Origin: Holacanthus passer
Taxonomy: Eukaryota; Chordata; Actinopteri; Pomacanthidae
Assembly (NCBI GenBank): GCA_025331565.1
Contig: JAFREQ010000025.1
Coordinates: forward strand, 496,001-560,000
Direction: 5' to 3'
Length of the DNA stretch: 64,000 bases
Part shown: positions 15,292 to 29,000 of the stretch, piece after piece
Position numbering within the stretch: position 1 is the stretch's first letter
Layout: each line of letters begins with the position of its first letter
Made by a program: the position numbers and the translations under genes
Notes under the pieces: model-generated
Told to the model about the DNA's origin: nothing
Seen by the model: the letters and a program-made list of their open reading frames with translations, nothing else
Database searches by the model: none

Positions 15292-18200
15292 TGAGAAAGT
15301 GAGAAGAGAGAACAGACAAATGAAGTCATTTGGACTTGCATTGGCCTGACTTGAGTTTGTATCTCTCTGCAGCTGTCTGTTTAAGTAAGTTTATACACAA
15401 CACAGCGAATTGAACACTCAGCTGGTAAAGCTTAAACCCTCTTAAAAAGAATTAAAATATAGGTTAACCCAGCTGTCATTATTTTAATAATGGATCAACT
15501 TGTAAGTGAAAGTTGTTCATCGTGACAAACCCACATATATAATCACCTGTTCAGCTGCTCTCGGCTCATTGTTCTCATTTTATGGGCTACAGCTTCACTG
15601 TTTCGGTTCTCCCTCACTTGCTCGGCATCGTTTCCAGCTGCGCTGCAGCGTTGTCACGTCTAAAATCCGACTGCACTGTACGCTACATGCTCAGTACCAA
15701 ACAGCAGACAAACAAAGTTAGCGAACAAAGTGGAGCAATTAGCGTCTAAAGAGCCACATTTTTCCCTTGGGAGTCTAAAGGAAAAACGGCGAGAAAAGAG
15801 AGTGAATATTGGACTTGCATTCATCAGGTGGCCAGAAACACGACTCCAAATGAATTCTGATGTTGTATAACTGCGGGATGTAATAAGCAAGTGTCTGTGA
15901 ACAGCTTCTTAAGGTAATGACTTGTCAGTGTTGTATTTACAGCTTGTTTCTGCCGCCTCAACCGAAAACCAAAAATCAGTCATTGCAGGTTTAAAGCTTC
16001 ATTAAACATTTAAACTACTAGGAAGTCTCTACATATAGAAAACAACTCTGATGCATCCTTGTTGGCTAACCTGTCAGCAAACAGCCTGTTCACACATCCA
16101 ACAGTCCCAGAAGAGCTTCCTGTCTGGGTCGTGATTCTGGACACTTGATAAAGTCCAATATTCACCTTTTAGCTTCGGTTTGGTTGCCATCAGCTACTGA
16201 GTGGATATTCGAGACTCTTGACTTGCAACATGCTAAAATCTCTTCACCATAGACTTGTTTATTTCGGCCAGGTCAGCAGAACACACGCAGCTTGCCAGAG
16301 ACAGAAATTGCTGACTTTGGTAATATATGTGGGTGTAGTAAGATGTAACCATACATTCAGTGTGAAGGCCAGAACCCGAATAATGAGCTAAAAATGTCAA
16401 AAAGCTGCATCGAGCTGCAGAGGCTGGTGTTAATTCTCAGTAACTTTCAACACAACTGCTCATTGTTTTGCATCACAATGAGTGGTTTGATTCGAAATCC
16501 AAAATGTGGCTTAGTTCAGGTTAATTTTCACGTTGATCGTGCCGGCCTGCGTCAGAGGCCGCCGTGTGAAGGACAGCGTGGTCAGCGTAAAGAGCATAGG
16601 CAAGTAAGCGCAGTTGCTCAGGGGTAGTTTATCATCAAATAGGCAGCCGGTCTCACTCTCAGTCATTGTATATTCAGTATGATTCTCTGGCCAGGAGGTG
16701 AAATGGAGGAACGAGCCTGGAGGAACAAGTGGCGGTGTTGAGTAGCTGCAGCTCCCAGACAGAATCAGACAACAGCTGCCTGCCTCTATCAGTGTTTTTA
16801 TGTGGTGTGTGTGCTTGTGTATGCGCAGTGGATGTGTGTGTGAGCACAATGCGCTCCGCACACACACACACACACAGCAGATGGTTGTGTGTCTGCATGA
16901 GTACCTGTTTGACCTCTGCCATAGGCTCAGGCTGATAACGTCAGCTGACAGATGGTTGTAAGTTTATTTACTCCTGGGCAGCTTTTTGCTCCTTTTAGCT
17001 TTTTAGGAGAATTTTTCCAGCCTGTTGTTGTGAATTTGTCATTGATAAAACATTCATGTCTCAATCCACTGGTGTTGTTTTATACATGTGTTTCAATACA
17101 TACAGTAAGTGTTTCTTTCCATCTGTTCGACTTGTGTTTTTTCATATGTTCTAACTTGATGACCAGATATCCCTGTGTGTACAGTTGTGTGTAAAACAAA
17201 TCTCGGGGAGTAGTCATCTTTATCAAGACTGTGATAGGTTACTAAAGGTGAGTAAAGTGGTATTTTTACATGCAGATCCGCTCTAATACTTTACATTTGT
17301 CTGGATCTTATTTGTTGAGCTGTGATAAAGATGCAACACTATAGATTATCAATCAATGTTATCAACCCAAATCATGGCTGACTAATTCTTAACTGACTCA
17401 CTCTGTTCTTATGTGTTGGCTGTTGTGTTACCTGTTGAGGTGACGTGTTGTTTGCATTAGCAAGTACATTCCTTACCCAGTGTCACTTATTCAGCCAGGA
17501 CCAGGCAATAATTCAGTATAATTGATCACCTCTTCGTACATTTTGTCATTTGTGACAAAGTTGGACTTTCGTGTCTCTCATGAAATACTTGAGCACATAT
17601 AAAGATTTCGTTGTAATAAAGCATTTTTCTCTGACCTGAGTGTGAAAGTGGTCTCACTCTGTCTTTTTACAGAATCATTAGCCGCACTCTCTATTCTCCA
17701 GCTCCATTAGCATTAGACCTCTTCTTTTTAACGGAGACACTGTGTACTATGACTGCAGCTCAGTCATCTTCTCACGACGGGGAATGGAAGCTGAATGGTG
17801 TTTCAAACCTGCGTGCAAGCACAGATTGTCAGAACAGTACGTTCATGGTTTGGTCGAAGCACGGACCGTCTAATGTTTGTAGCGCATCACGAGGATTTTG
17901 TTTGTTTGTTTTGCTTCTCTCTTGACGCGCACGTGGCAGGTTTGGTCTGATTTCGAGCCAGTTCAATTCAGTGGGTTGACCTTAATCTTTAAACCATTTT
18001 GAAACCTGCTTCTGGGTACTGGTCTCCAGATGGATGAAGTCATTAGCGATTCTGTCTGTAACTGTGAAATGAAACAGAGAACATTGGTATTTGTGGGTTT
18101 CCAGATGTGCACTCAATGCGAATAAAACATGTAGCGTGTAGAAAAACAAACTAAGACACATTTCATGCTTTGTTGCCCTAAATCTGTTTCATCTGAAGTT

Positions 18201-19989
18201 ATGGTGCTCTGACATTTTCTCGTCAGTGTAGTATCTTTGCGTGGTTTGGCTGCGTGAATGTGCTGTTTTCTCCAAGTAACAAGAACAAAACTGTGGCATC
18301 TGACTGTATTTGTGCGACCACTTGCCATCCTTTTCATCTTGATTCATCTACACTCCTGTGTTCTGTACTGATGTGTTACTCGTACAGCTAATGCTTAACA
18401 TTAACAATGAAACCAAAGAAGTGCCTCACTGGTGATCCACTAGCACCAGCAAGAACACGCATCACCGGTGAGTCTTTGCAGTTCTGACCCGCTCCTCTAT
18501 TGACTGTGTCTTTCAGGAGATCAGAAACATGCACAACGAGCAGCTGATGGGCATCAGGCGGGAGGAGGAGATGGAGATGTCTGATGATGACATGGAGGAC
18601 GCCCCAGACAGCAAGGACTCTGAGGACTCAGGTTGCATATGCATGCACACATTCGCAGTTCAACACTTCTGTCAACATGACAGGCCATACAGTGATCAGG
18701 GTCTCCAGAGGATGAGCACAGAGAGCGTTGAATAACTGAGAGGGACAGCTGTGTTTGACTGAAATGACAGTAATCATCCCCCAAGCATCACCTGACACAT
18801 CTACATGAATAAAAAAACGCATTTAAATGACGATCAAGATGCTGACACCACACACGCTTTACTGAGTTGATGACGAACACGACGACTAAATGACATCCAC
18901 CCCAGTCCACCCTTGTGACTGAACACAACTCCATACGAGTGTGTGTGTGTGTGTGTGTGTGTATGAGGATCTGTCCACACCTGCCAGCTGCCATCTAATC
19001 TCAGATCAGGGTACCATGGAAGTGCCATAATCTTCTGTTTTTCCCTCAAAGGAGTCTCGTTGTGTTTGCTGAAGCAACACAAACTAACAGTGCTGCTAAT
19101 CTCTCAACCCCCATTACAATAATCCATAAGTCTCGAGTAGTCACCAGGGCAACATGCATGTAACTATAACCACCACATGTAAGGTCGTCTCTCAACTCGT
19201 GTTTGGTGCCTCTATGAATCTTGTAATGGTCACTTCACATACTCTTTCTTCTTGCCTTTTAATCACTGTGATCTCTGCCATTTGCTAATGTGACAGCTTC
19301 TCTAATCAGCATGCAAATGTATGTAAATGCAGTCGTCAGCTCAGCCCCTACTCTTTTGCAACCTTGCTATTTAGCTATCAGTAATTAGCATTGCTGTCAA
19401 AGACCTGTCATTTCGCTCGATGCTACAGAACTGGCTGAGGTGACAGGTGTTAATGTGACACTTCTTGGTATTTGTGTTAACAGGCTGACTGTTACACTCC
19501 CTTTACTCGCTAACCTTTAAGCAAAGGGGCATATTTACACGTCAACCAGCCTCGCTGAAAACACCTGTGTTATGACTGCAGCCTCTTAAAAAGCGAATCG
19601 ATGCTCTGCGTCTGACTCATGTACGGAATAGAAAGCAAAAGAACCACCTGTGTGCATGACTCTGTGCCCGCAGGTGTGTGCGTACGCGCACGCCCGCGGA
19701 TATCTGCAGGTCGATAGCGCTGCCTGTTACGTAACAGAAGGGGAATTGCTCAGAATCTGGCCGAGCGGTTGACATCTCCTCACACCAAGTTGATGACGCT
19801 GTCAGATCAATACTCTTCTCACCTCAAACCTTCATTTTGCTCGGAGAAAAGTACACACAAACACAGCATGGACACGCACACGCTCGCCCAGCAGGAGTTC
19901 ATTAACACTGCCAATGGTCCTCCATGATAGACTGCAGGCAGCACTCGTGAACACCCACACAAATCCTAACCAGACACGCATTCATGCAT

Positions 19990-20027
<38 letters not shown>

Positions 20028-23000
20028 ACACAGGATGGGGCTTATCTCCCCTGTCCAGTCAGTGTATTGAACTTTCCCAAAGAGCTTCCCCTCAAGGCCC
20101 AAAGGAGGAGAGCAGAGCTGATAATACTGGACATCTCCGGAGCTGAGCAGGTCTCATACAGTAATAACTTCCACTGTCTCCTCTCTTTGCTCAATAGGTC
20201 AGGTCAAATGTCCAGTAGAGAGCTATTGGACAAAGCAGCCTGGGATTATCACAGCCGTCAGTAGTTTATGTTAATATCCTGTAGGTAATCAATTATCAGA
20301 CATGGACTGAATATCCAAATATCAATTTGCAGACAGCATGACAATATTCTACCTTTTAGACTTTTTTGTGTTCAGTAGACGTGTTTTTGCCAGTATAGAG
20401 TTCTTTTAAAGTTCCTGAAAGCTTATTTTCTCAATCAGCTTCGCAATACAAGTGACGGGATCCAACATGAACGCACTATTTTCAGCCGAAGCAAGAACAA
20501 CTTTGGTTTCACATGAGAGGTTTCTGTATTGGTTTGGTCTCGGCCCTTCTCACAGGTTTGAAGTGAGAAGGGCTCAGTTAGAAAAAGGTGATTTTGTTTA
20601 CACCCTTCAGGAGCGAGGTTACTGTCAAAAGACTTGTGAAGTTGTGAACTCTCCCTGATGATGTTACACTCTTAAGGGTTTATGTTTTTTGGAGTTTTAT
20701 CAACTTCATTTCTTGTTTGTCAGTTTGACACGGCAGACGGCTCTAAATGCTGCAGTACCCATGAGTTTGGCCGTCGTTTTAGAGGAAGCCAGTCTGTTTG
20801 CTTAATTAAAGGCTGTCAATCAGTCAGTGTTCTCCAGTCTCTTTTTTCCCCCCATGGAAGCTTCATCACGGAATCTGAATTTATGGCGTCTTGGTTGCCA
20901 AATTAATCAGAAATTGATCCAGAATCCTAAAGTAAATTAATTTGAGCTACAGATTGTATTGTCAGCTGTCGCAACACCATAATCTTGAGCTTTCACCCAC
21001 CGTTTATGGCACACATCACATAATTTTAAGCTTGTTGATGAGATGTGTCTTCCCAATTTGCACTTTGGGTGTCAGTTATTTTTAATGCATTTTTTAAATT
21101 CATCTTTCCCGCTGATAATTCAACTGAGTGAATTTTACGCCGATCCAAGTCGCTCCAACTGGGAGTCACATCATGTTGTCTATGAGAATGATGAACCAGG
21201 GGCATCCAAAATGCCTCCTCACACTTTGTAACTCTATCAATGAAATCGTCAAATCTACATCGTCCTGTTGAAGCTGATTAGAGTTTTTGAGTTTAACTCT
21301 TAATAGATTATAAATTTTATAGGATGTGTTTGCTGTTATAGAGAAAAATGTAAGGCTTTAATTCTACCTGGTGTATAGATACATAAAAGATCTTTTTCTA
21401 AAATACTCCTACAGGAACGGGCCGAAATATATTTTATCTGCAGACATCTAATCATTTGCTTTGTTTTGTCTCTCAAGATGACTGAAATTTGCATAAAAAG
21501 TCAAATTGAACTCTTCATGCTTGGAATTTTAAGATGCTCACAACGCCACAATCCTACTTTATATTTCTGTGCCTGCTCTCACTCAAATGAACAATGAGCG
21601 ATCGGATCATGATTGCAAATGTCACTGTGTGAGAGCTGAAGTGTATATGTTTCCACAGATGAGACAGATAACTGGATGATAATTTGTAGTAATGAGGTGT
21701 AAATGAACAAATGTGGCAGTATTATAAGTAATTAACTCCATGTTGTTTTCTTTACCTTATGTGTAAATCTAGGTGTTTCCCAAGCAGAGGCCTTAAAGGA
21801 GGAGAACGACTCCCTGCGCTGTCAGCTGGACGCCTACAGGAACGAGGTGGAGCTGCTCAAACAGGAACAGGGCAAGAACCAACCGATCAGGAGTGAAGAG
21901 GACAACACACACTCCCAGCAGCTCAGCTTCCTGCAGCAGGCCCTGCAAGGCATGCAGAAGGTAGCACTTACTCCACACACACACAGAAGCACAGACCCTT
22001 TTATTGAGTTTAATCTCCTGTCCGTCTCTGTTCTGTAGACGAACAAGGTCGCTTGTGTTAACCGGTTGAATTTTGCATGAAAGATGAAAAACAGCGACTG
22101 TCATTTATTCCTCACCCCGCACTTTAAAAAAGTGCTATGTGGGAAGTGAACAAGAAGGAAAGTGCAGCTGTTTGGAGCAGCTGTTAGTCTTTTCTGAAGA
22201 GCTGCTAAATAATCATATTTTAAGGTTTACTCTGTTTAAAGTTTATTCACAGTTGGATTGGGTTTCACTTGGGATTGGAAGGTTGTATTCTCTTATTTGA
22301 ACAAAGCTCAGATAAACCAAAGACAAACCCAAGGCTTCTAACACAATTTCATTCATTCAAAGAAAGACAATAAAAAAGTTTAGAGTTCTTTTCTTTGAAA
22401 AGGTGCCTTGAATATCATTGGTATGCTTCTGAATGTTGTTGTCTACAGTCTTCCATTTCCAAATGAAAGCACCCCAGTGGTTGGAATAGCTGACTTTGGT
22501 TTGGATTATTGACAACATTTTTATATATTCATAAAATACCACATCTCAGGTTTTGTCAGGAACGGAATTATAAAGTCCTTACTTCTATTGTTTTTCCTGG
22601 TGTTCTTACAATCCTTCAACATTTATCAAGACGGAGGCAGGAATTCAATGTGTGACATTAAAGACATGTTAGAAAATAGTAACTAAAAACACTAGAAATT
22701 GGAATCATATGAACAAATGATTAATAAAATATTTTTGTGGGTAAGGATCATGAACACTCAAAAAAAAAATGACATCATGAAAGACAACAGTTTCATGAAG
22801 TAGTTCAAGAAGCAAGTACAAATAAATTAAAAATAAAATATTAATATTGTAGTGCTTGTGTGCAATATATGTTTATGACAATTATAATGCATGTATGTGC
22901 AAAACAGCTATAGATATATAGCTATACACATTTCTTATGTTTTTATAGTTTTAAAAATGAAGTGACTGCACTAGTAGAAGCTGTTCTGGATATTTTGGTG

Positions 23001-26000
23001 ACACTGTTGAATATGTTGAGGATGACTAACTGTTTCACCTTCAAAAGGACAAACCCTTATAATATCAGTGCCCCTTAAATCTACTAAACCAACTACTAAA
23101 TTGACTCATTCTGGCATTTGTCACATGTCCTCACTTGTCTAACTGTCACAGGTAACAGATATTCTAATCGATTCATGTTTAGAAGAAGAGAATCCATTGA
23201 GGCCCTGCTGTTCATTTGTACTTGCAGAGACTAATTACCTCTCCGGCTTACGTCTCTCGTGATGTGTTTATGAAAAGATTAGGTGAACGGATTAAGTGAA
23301 TTGGAAGACACTGATATTGGATACCTCCCCTTGCCAGGGTCCACGCACAAATTGCAATTAAATAGTATCAGCATGTACTGGCAACCTGTTTTCTTTTTTT
23401 GTGGATTATAGTGTATGTAATACGAAAGCACTTAATGTGAAGCTTTGCAGATGAAACCCCCCCCACTTACACACACACATACGTCCCACGGACCCTCTTT
23501 TAGTTGAAATTAACACAGCAGGACGTGAATCGTTTCATCTGTGTTCAGCAGAAAACTTCAGAGGACAGGCTGGAGATAAATATAGTTGTTAGCTATCAAA
23601 GCTTCCTCAAGCACCAGTTCTTGTGTCACCCAAATGAGTGCTTCCTCTATATGTAATTTATAATTTCTGAACGTTTACAAGTGAAGGATTTGGCAAATTA
23701 CTCCTTTTGGACACATACAATGGGCTCAAGTAAGACAGATTTTGATACAACAATTGTTTTCTCTCTAGAAAATGTTTATTGAAAATATAATTCACGTCAG
23801 TGTCTAATTGCTTTTTTGTATGTAAGCTGAAGTTGTAATTACCGGTATAGGGATTACATGCTAAATATTAATGAAACAAATGGCTCCGCTTTCAGAGCAG
23901 TTTGAGTACGAGGTTAGCATCGTCACGGTTAGTTAGTTGTAGCAGCTTACTGTTCTCCATTTTTCTTTTTTCTTTTTTGCAGCAACTGTTAAAAATGAGG
24001 GAAGAATTAAAACAGCGGGAGGCAGAGCTGGAGAAGAGCTTGGAGGACAAACAGCAGTTGAAAAACCAAGTCCAGAACCTGAAGGAAGGACTCCAGAGCC
24101 TGCAGAACACACACGCAATGCAGGTTAGTCTGACAGAAAACACATTCTTGTGGGCTGAGTTTCCTGAGAATGAAGAAAGAGGAACAATCTACCGTGTTTT
24201 CAATGTTGTGTTTTATAAGAAAGTTCAATTCTGGGTTACTCTTTGTTTTGAAAGTGAACACTACCTAATTTGCACTTTAATAAGAAAGAAATGAGTTGAA
24301 GATAGTTCCAATGCGTGGAAGATATTGAAGAAATAAATCATCAATAAACAAAAGGACAGAGTGCGATAGTTGGGTTGAGAAAATGACTCAATAATTAGTA
24401 ACTAGTTTCAAACTTCTTTCTGAGCTCATCAGATATCCCAATATAGCTGCTTTGGGTGCATCTCTATAATATCAACACTGCGGGGGAAGGATCTGATGCG
24501 GTGAGACACACCATTACTAACTTCAGTCAGTGTTCTGGTTTTCCCATTTTCCTCCCAGGGAGCTTATTTCATTCTTTTTAACAGGCATTGTAATCGACTC
24601 TTTAATTTATAATTTCCCTCCAAAAAAGTTAATAACGCAGCTTTCGAGTTTTAAGTTTATGATTTCCCTTCATTTAGCTTTTATTACTGTACCATAATGC
24701 ATCTGATAGAATCTTATTCAACCAATAATCATTTGAAGGCCTATTTGCCATCCACTGTGTGTTGTAAAGCTTTTCCGCAGTTTTTAGTGTTTTAGTTTGT
24801 TCTGCATTAGTCTGAAAAACCCTCACAGACATTTCATACCGACATATTCACATCAGGGCCACACAAGGCTTATAACTTCCTGTCTGTTGGCTGTGATATA
24901 TCTTTAATGCTGAAACGATTAAACTATCAATAATTCTGCGAGCAAAAAATTTCACCATTCAAGCCTCTCAAATGTTCTGGTGCTTTATTGTCATATATGA
25001 CAACTAACTGAGTATCTCTGGATTTTTAAGTGTAGGTCAGATAAAATAAGCAACTTCACAACATCACCTTGGGCTCTGGGAAATGGTAATTTTCACTCAT
25101 TTCTCATGTTTTAAAGAACCAAATGATTAATCATGAAAACAATCAATAATGAAAATAATTATGAGTTGCATCTTTCTTTGTCATCATAAATCTTTATTTC
25201 CCATACATGGCCCAGCTGAACATAATGGAAAAGTGTGACTGTCAGCACTAATTACAACATTGTAACGAGTTAGTTTTACACTAAACTCTCCATTTCTAGT
25301 AAAAGTCAGCAGTAATCAAAACACTATCACAGGTACTGATTCACCATTCAGGTTCGGTAATAAGGGAAAGAAAGATTTACTAGTGATGAAGAGACTTTCA
25401 TTTTTCATTTTTTTCATTTGTTTGAAAAAAGGGAACATGCTATCAAGTGTGAACTCATGATGTGTTGGCCACCTCATTGATACTTCTTTGATCAATAATT
25501 CTGTTGTAATTTGATTTATTTTACTTAGTGAGGCTCACTCTATCTGACATAACTATAAGATAAGATATACCTTTATTCGTCCCACAGTGGGGAAATTTAC
25601 ATACTCATAAATGAAAACAATAGTCAGATGCCCGTATGAACACTGGAACAGTTTTGCTTGCTGTAATCATTCCTTCCAGTTCTAAATGCAAAAATCCATT
25701 CTCAAGTTTAACTGAAGTTAATATGAGGCTTTAACAGTCTGAGTTAGATCAATAAATGAGTAGCATTCAAAGTTACATTCTTCTGAGTATGAAATTCTCT
25801 TTTTGTGTTACTGTCCTTCCGCTGCAGCTCAGCACAGAAACACAAAGAGTGCAAACACAAAGAGGGAAATAAGAAGAGACAAACTTTGGAAGATATACAC
25901 TCAACTTTTTTAACTCTCATTCTCTTCAGATAAGCTTTTGAATGTATATTTGAACAGAACTCAGACTGAGGGTTTTTTAATTTGGATGCATGTTAGAATG

Positions 26001-29000
26001 GGATTTTTTAAATCACCATTATGACCAGAAGGAGTGATTGCAGCAAGCAAAGCCTGATTTAATGATAAACATTGCACTGCTTACAGGTTGAGTCATACTT
26101 GTATGCTGTAACCCATTAATTATGGGACTCCCCACAAAGTTCGAACTATTAACTAAGTTATGTTTAAACTTGTATAAAGCTGTTGCCACAGCCTGCTAAA
26201 GTGCAAATAATTCAGAATATGTCAAATACAAACAGTTACAGAAAGTAGTGTATGTAAATTAGTCCATTATTACATACAAACTAAATGACTTTTCCTTCAA
26301 ATTTGTGCTCCTCTTCCAGACAGGATGTTATTCTGCCAACTCCTCTGTAACTTCATGTTCTCGCTGCAACCACATTAAGAAAAAAACCCAGAAGAAACCC
26401 AGTCATTTCCTAACTACAAACATATTGAGCATGGTTGACTGCAGTCAAATTGTTTCCGTATTCGTCTGCTGCTTAGATTTTATGTGACGACCAGCAACCT
26501 AATCACGTACTCTCATTCCTGAACATTTTGCCCTTTGGGTTGCATCTGCACCGGCATCACACAGAGCAATCATTTAGTTTGAATATGATCAAGAGGAAGT
26601 AACTAAGAGATCACTTTGATATCGGTGTGTACACACAGCAACAGTGTGATCAGATAGGGAGGTACAGTAGTCCCACACTAATGTAAACCACTGGTGACAT
26701 CTCAGAGCTCTCAGACCACATCATCAGCTAGAGCCACTCGTGCTACATTATTCATCCATCCCAACGTCACATTTGTTATTTGATTGAACGTGTTGCTCAC
26801 ATTGAGATATATTTTTCCCAAGCAAAACTCCGTCTGATATTGATTAGTGCCGAGCTGTTTTACGTCAAGAGCACATTGCTAAATACAGTGCACCGTGATC
26901 TACAATCTCATTAAGCAATTTCAGGTTTCAAGGGTCATTTTTCTCTGTTAGACATGTCATGTTTACTAATGTTTCAGGTGTTGTCCCATATTCCCAGTAT
27001 TGAAGCGCTAATGTTTGTTAATGTTCCTTCTGGCTGGGTATAATGAGAGGAAGGGCTGTCATTAAAATGAGCCTCAGGTTCAATCGCCTATTAAATTGGA
27101 TAATAATGTGAACGAGAGGCTCTCAATCCACGTGGGGAGCTGCTCCATGTGTCGTCTGTTTGCTCTGAGACATATGAGCCGACCGCAGGTTTCATATAAC
27201 GCAGAGGTGAATTGGTAATTTACTAAAGCGCCTCTTCCGTCAGATCAGCCCGAGTGACAGAGTTGTCAATGGCGCGTTAATGGTGATGAGTTTGATTAGA
27301 AATGTGTCCCCGCAACTGTGAGCCCTGAGAAATATGCTAATTAAATTCCTGCATGTGGGAAAACATGAATCATGAGAGGCAGTCTCATTAATGGGAGAAA
27401 GAGAAATCAATTTTTGGGTGTAGGCTTCTCTGAAGATTAGTGGTTGTTGTGGAGTGATTTGTCATGTCGAAGAGATCTCTTCATGCCATCATTTCTCCTT
27501 CAATGTTCCTGCTGTCACCACACATTACTGGATTGACACCAGCGCAGGTCATTGAGGGTATTAACCTTATTACTATTTATGATCACAACAAAGGCCTCTA
27601 TCATTTTTTTCACTACATATTTTAGAGCTGCCACTCTCATTTTGATTGATAGATCTGTTAAATATTGTTCTGATTTAAGGAGTGATTTAGTTTTGCATTT
27701 CTGTAAGTGGGGCGACTTCAAAAAAACCAAAGCAGCAGAGGTTGAGATATCCTGATATTTAGTCCTTAGTACTTAGTACTAAACCTGCTGTGTAGGAATG
27801 TCTCAGCCGGTACAAGCTGAGTCGTGCTCGTCACAAGTTAACTGATGGTCATGTGTAAAATTTGTAGAGTGCCACTTTTATTTAACAAATGTCCATCAGA
27901 GTTTCCCACAGCACATGAGGTCTTCTTCCGGTTGCTTGTTTTGTCCAACCAACAACCTAAATATACTCACCTCATGATGATCAAACCAGAGACTGTTTGG
28001 CATTTTTGTTTGATAAATAGATAAACAGTGAATTGATTGCCAAACTTGCTACCAATAAATTTGATTATGTAAACCAATCAACCAGTTGTAGGCTACTTGT
28101 GCAGTTACCAGGAGTGAAAAGATTTTGTTATATTCATTGTGACAATAGCCAGTAATGCAGCCAGCTACACATGGACATAGAAACCAGTTAGCAAACACTG
28201 AAATGGATAAAGTAGTGGAAAATAAATGTTGATGTTGTGTGAAATGTTTGTCTGAAAGCAAACTGGCAGACGCTGTGTTTTGTGAGGTGAAGTGCTTGCA
28301 AACATTTCCATAGAGCCATCCTGTCTATTGAAGGGCTTCAGTGAAGGGGCACTAAAGCGAACCGTACAGGGCACTGAGCGCGTGTTGAAACAAACAGGGT
28401 GAGAACCACAGGTTAATTCAAGTAATTATCTCTGCACTAATACATTCCCAGGAAGTGAGAACTCCCAACATTGTTAGAAATTTAATAGCTGAATGTTGGT
28501 GCCAATTTTGGCTAAGAAAATGTCAATGATTTCCATATGGAGTTCAGTGTGTCTGCTTTCCTTGTTTGCTCAAAACCAGCTAATTTCTGGACATAAAAAT
28601 AAACAATGCTTGTATTTGTCTGTTTGGCACACCATGCTGTGCACAACCATGCTCCCCCGTCTGTCTCCATTAGCGCTTTGATTGTTTCTCTGCGGCTTTT
28701 CCTCATATGTTTCTAATGTGCCGCAGCTGGAGACGTCGAAGCACGACAGAGGCAGCGAGGAGAGCGCTAATCAAACCAGTGTAAGTGGAAAAAAGTTTGA
28801 ACCCTCCCTATTCTTCTTTCCAGATATTGTTCTGTGTCCTCATTCTCCCTCCTTATTCTTCTTCCTCCCCTGACTTTTCCTCTCCAACCTCTCCCCGTGA
28901 CATGACCGATTAGTGCAGGCCAATCCAATTCACTACGGCCGCATTTGTCATTGAATAAATCACCCGGACACAACTGGGCTGCAAAGTAAAGGAGTCATGA

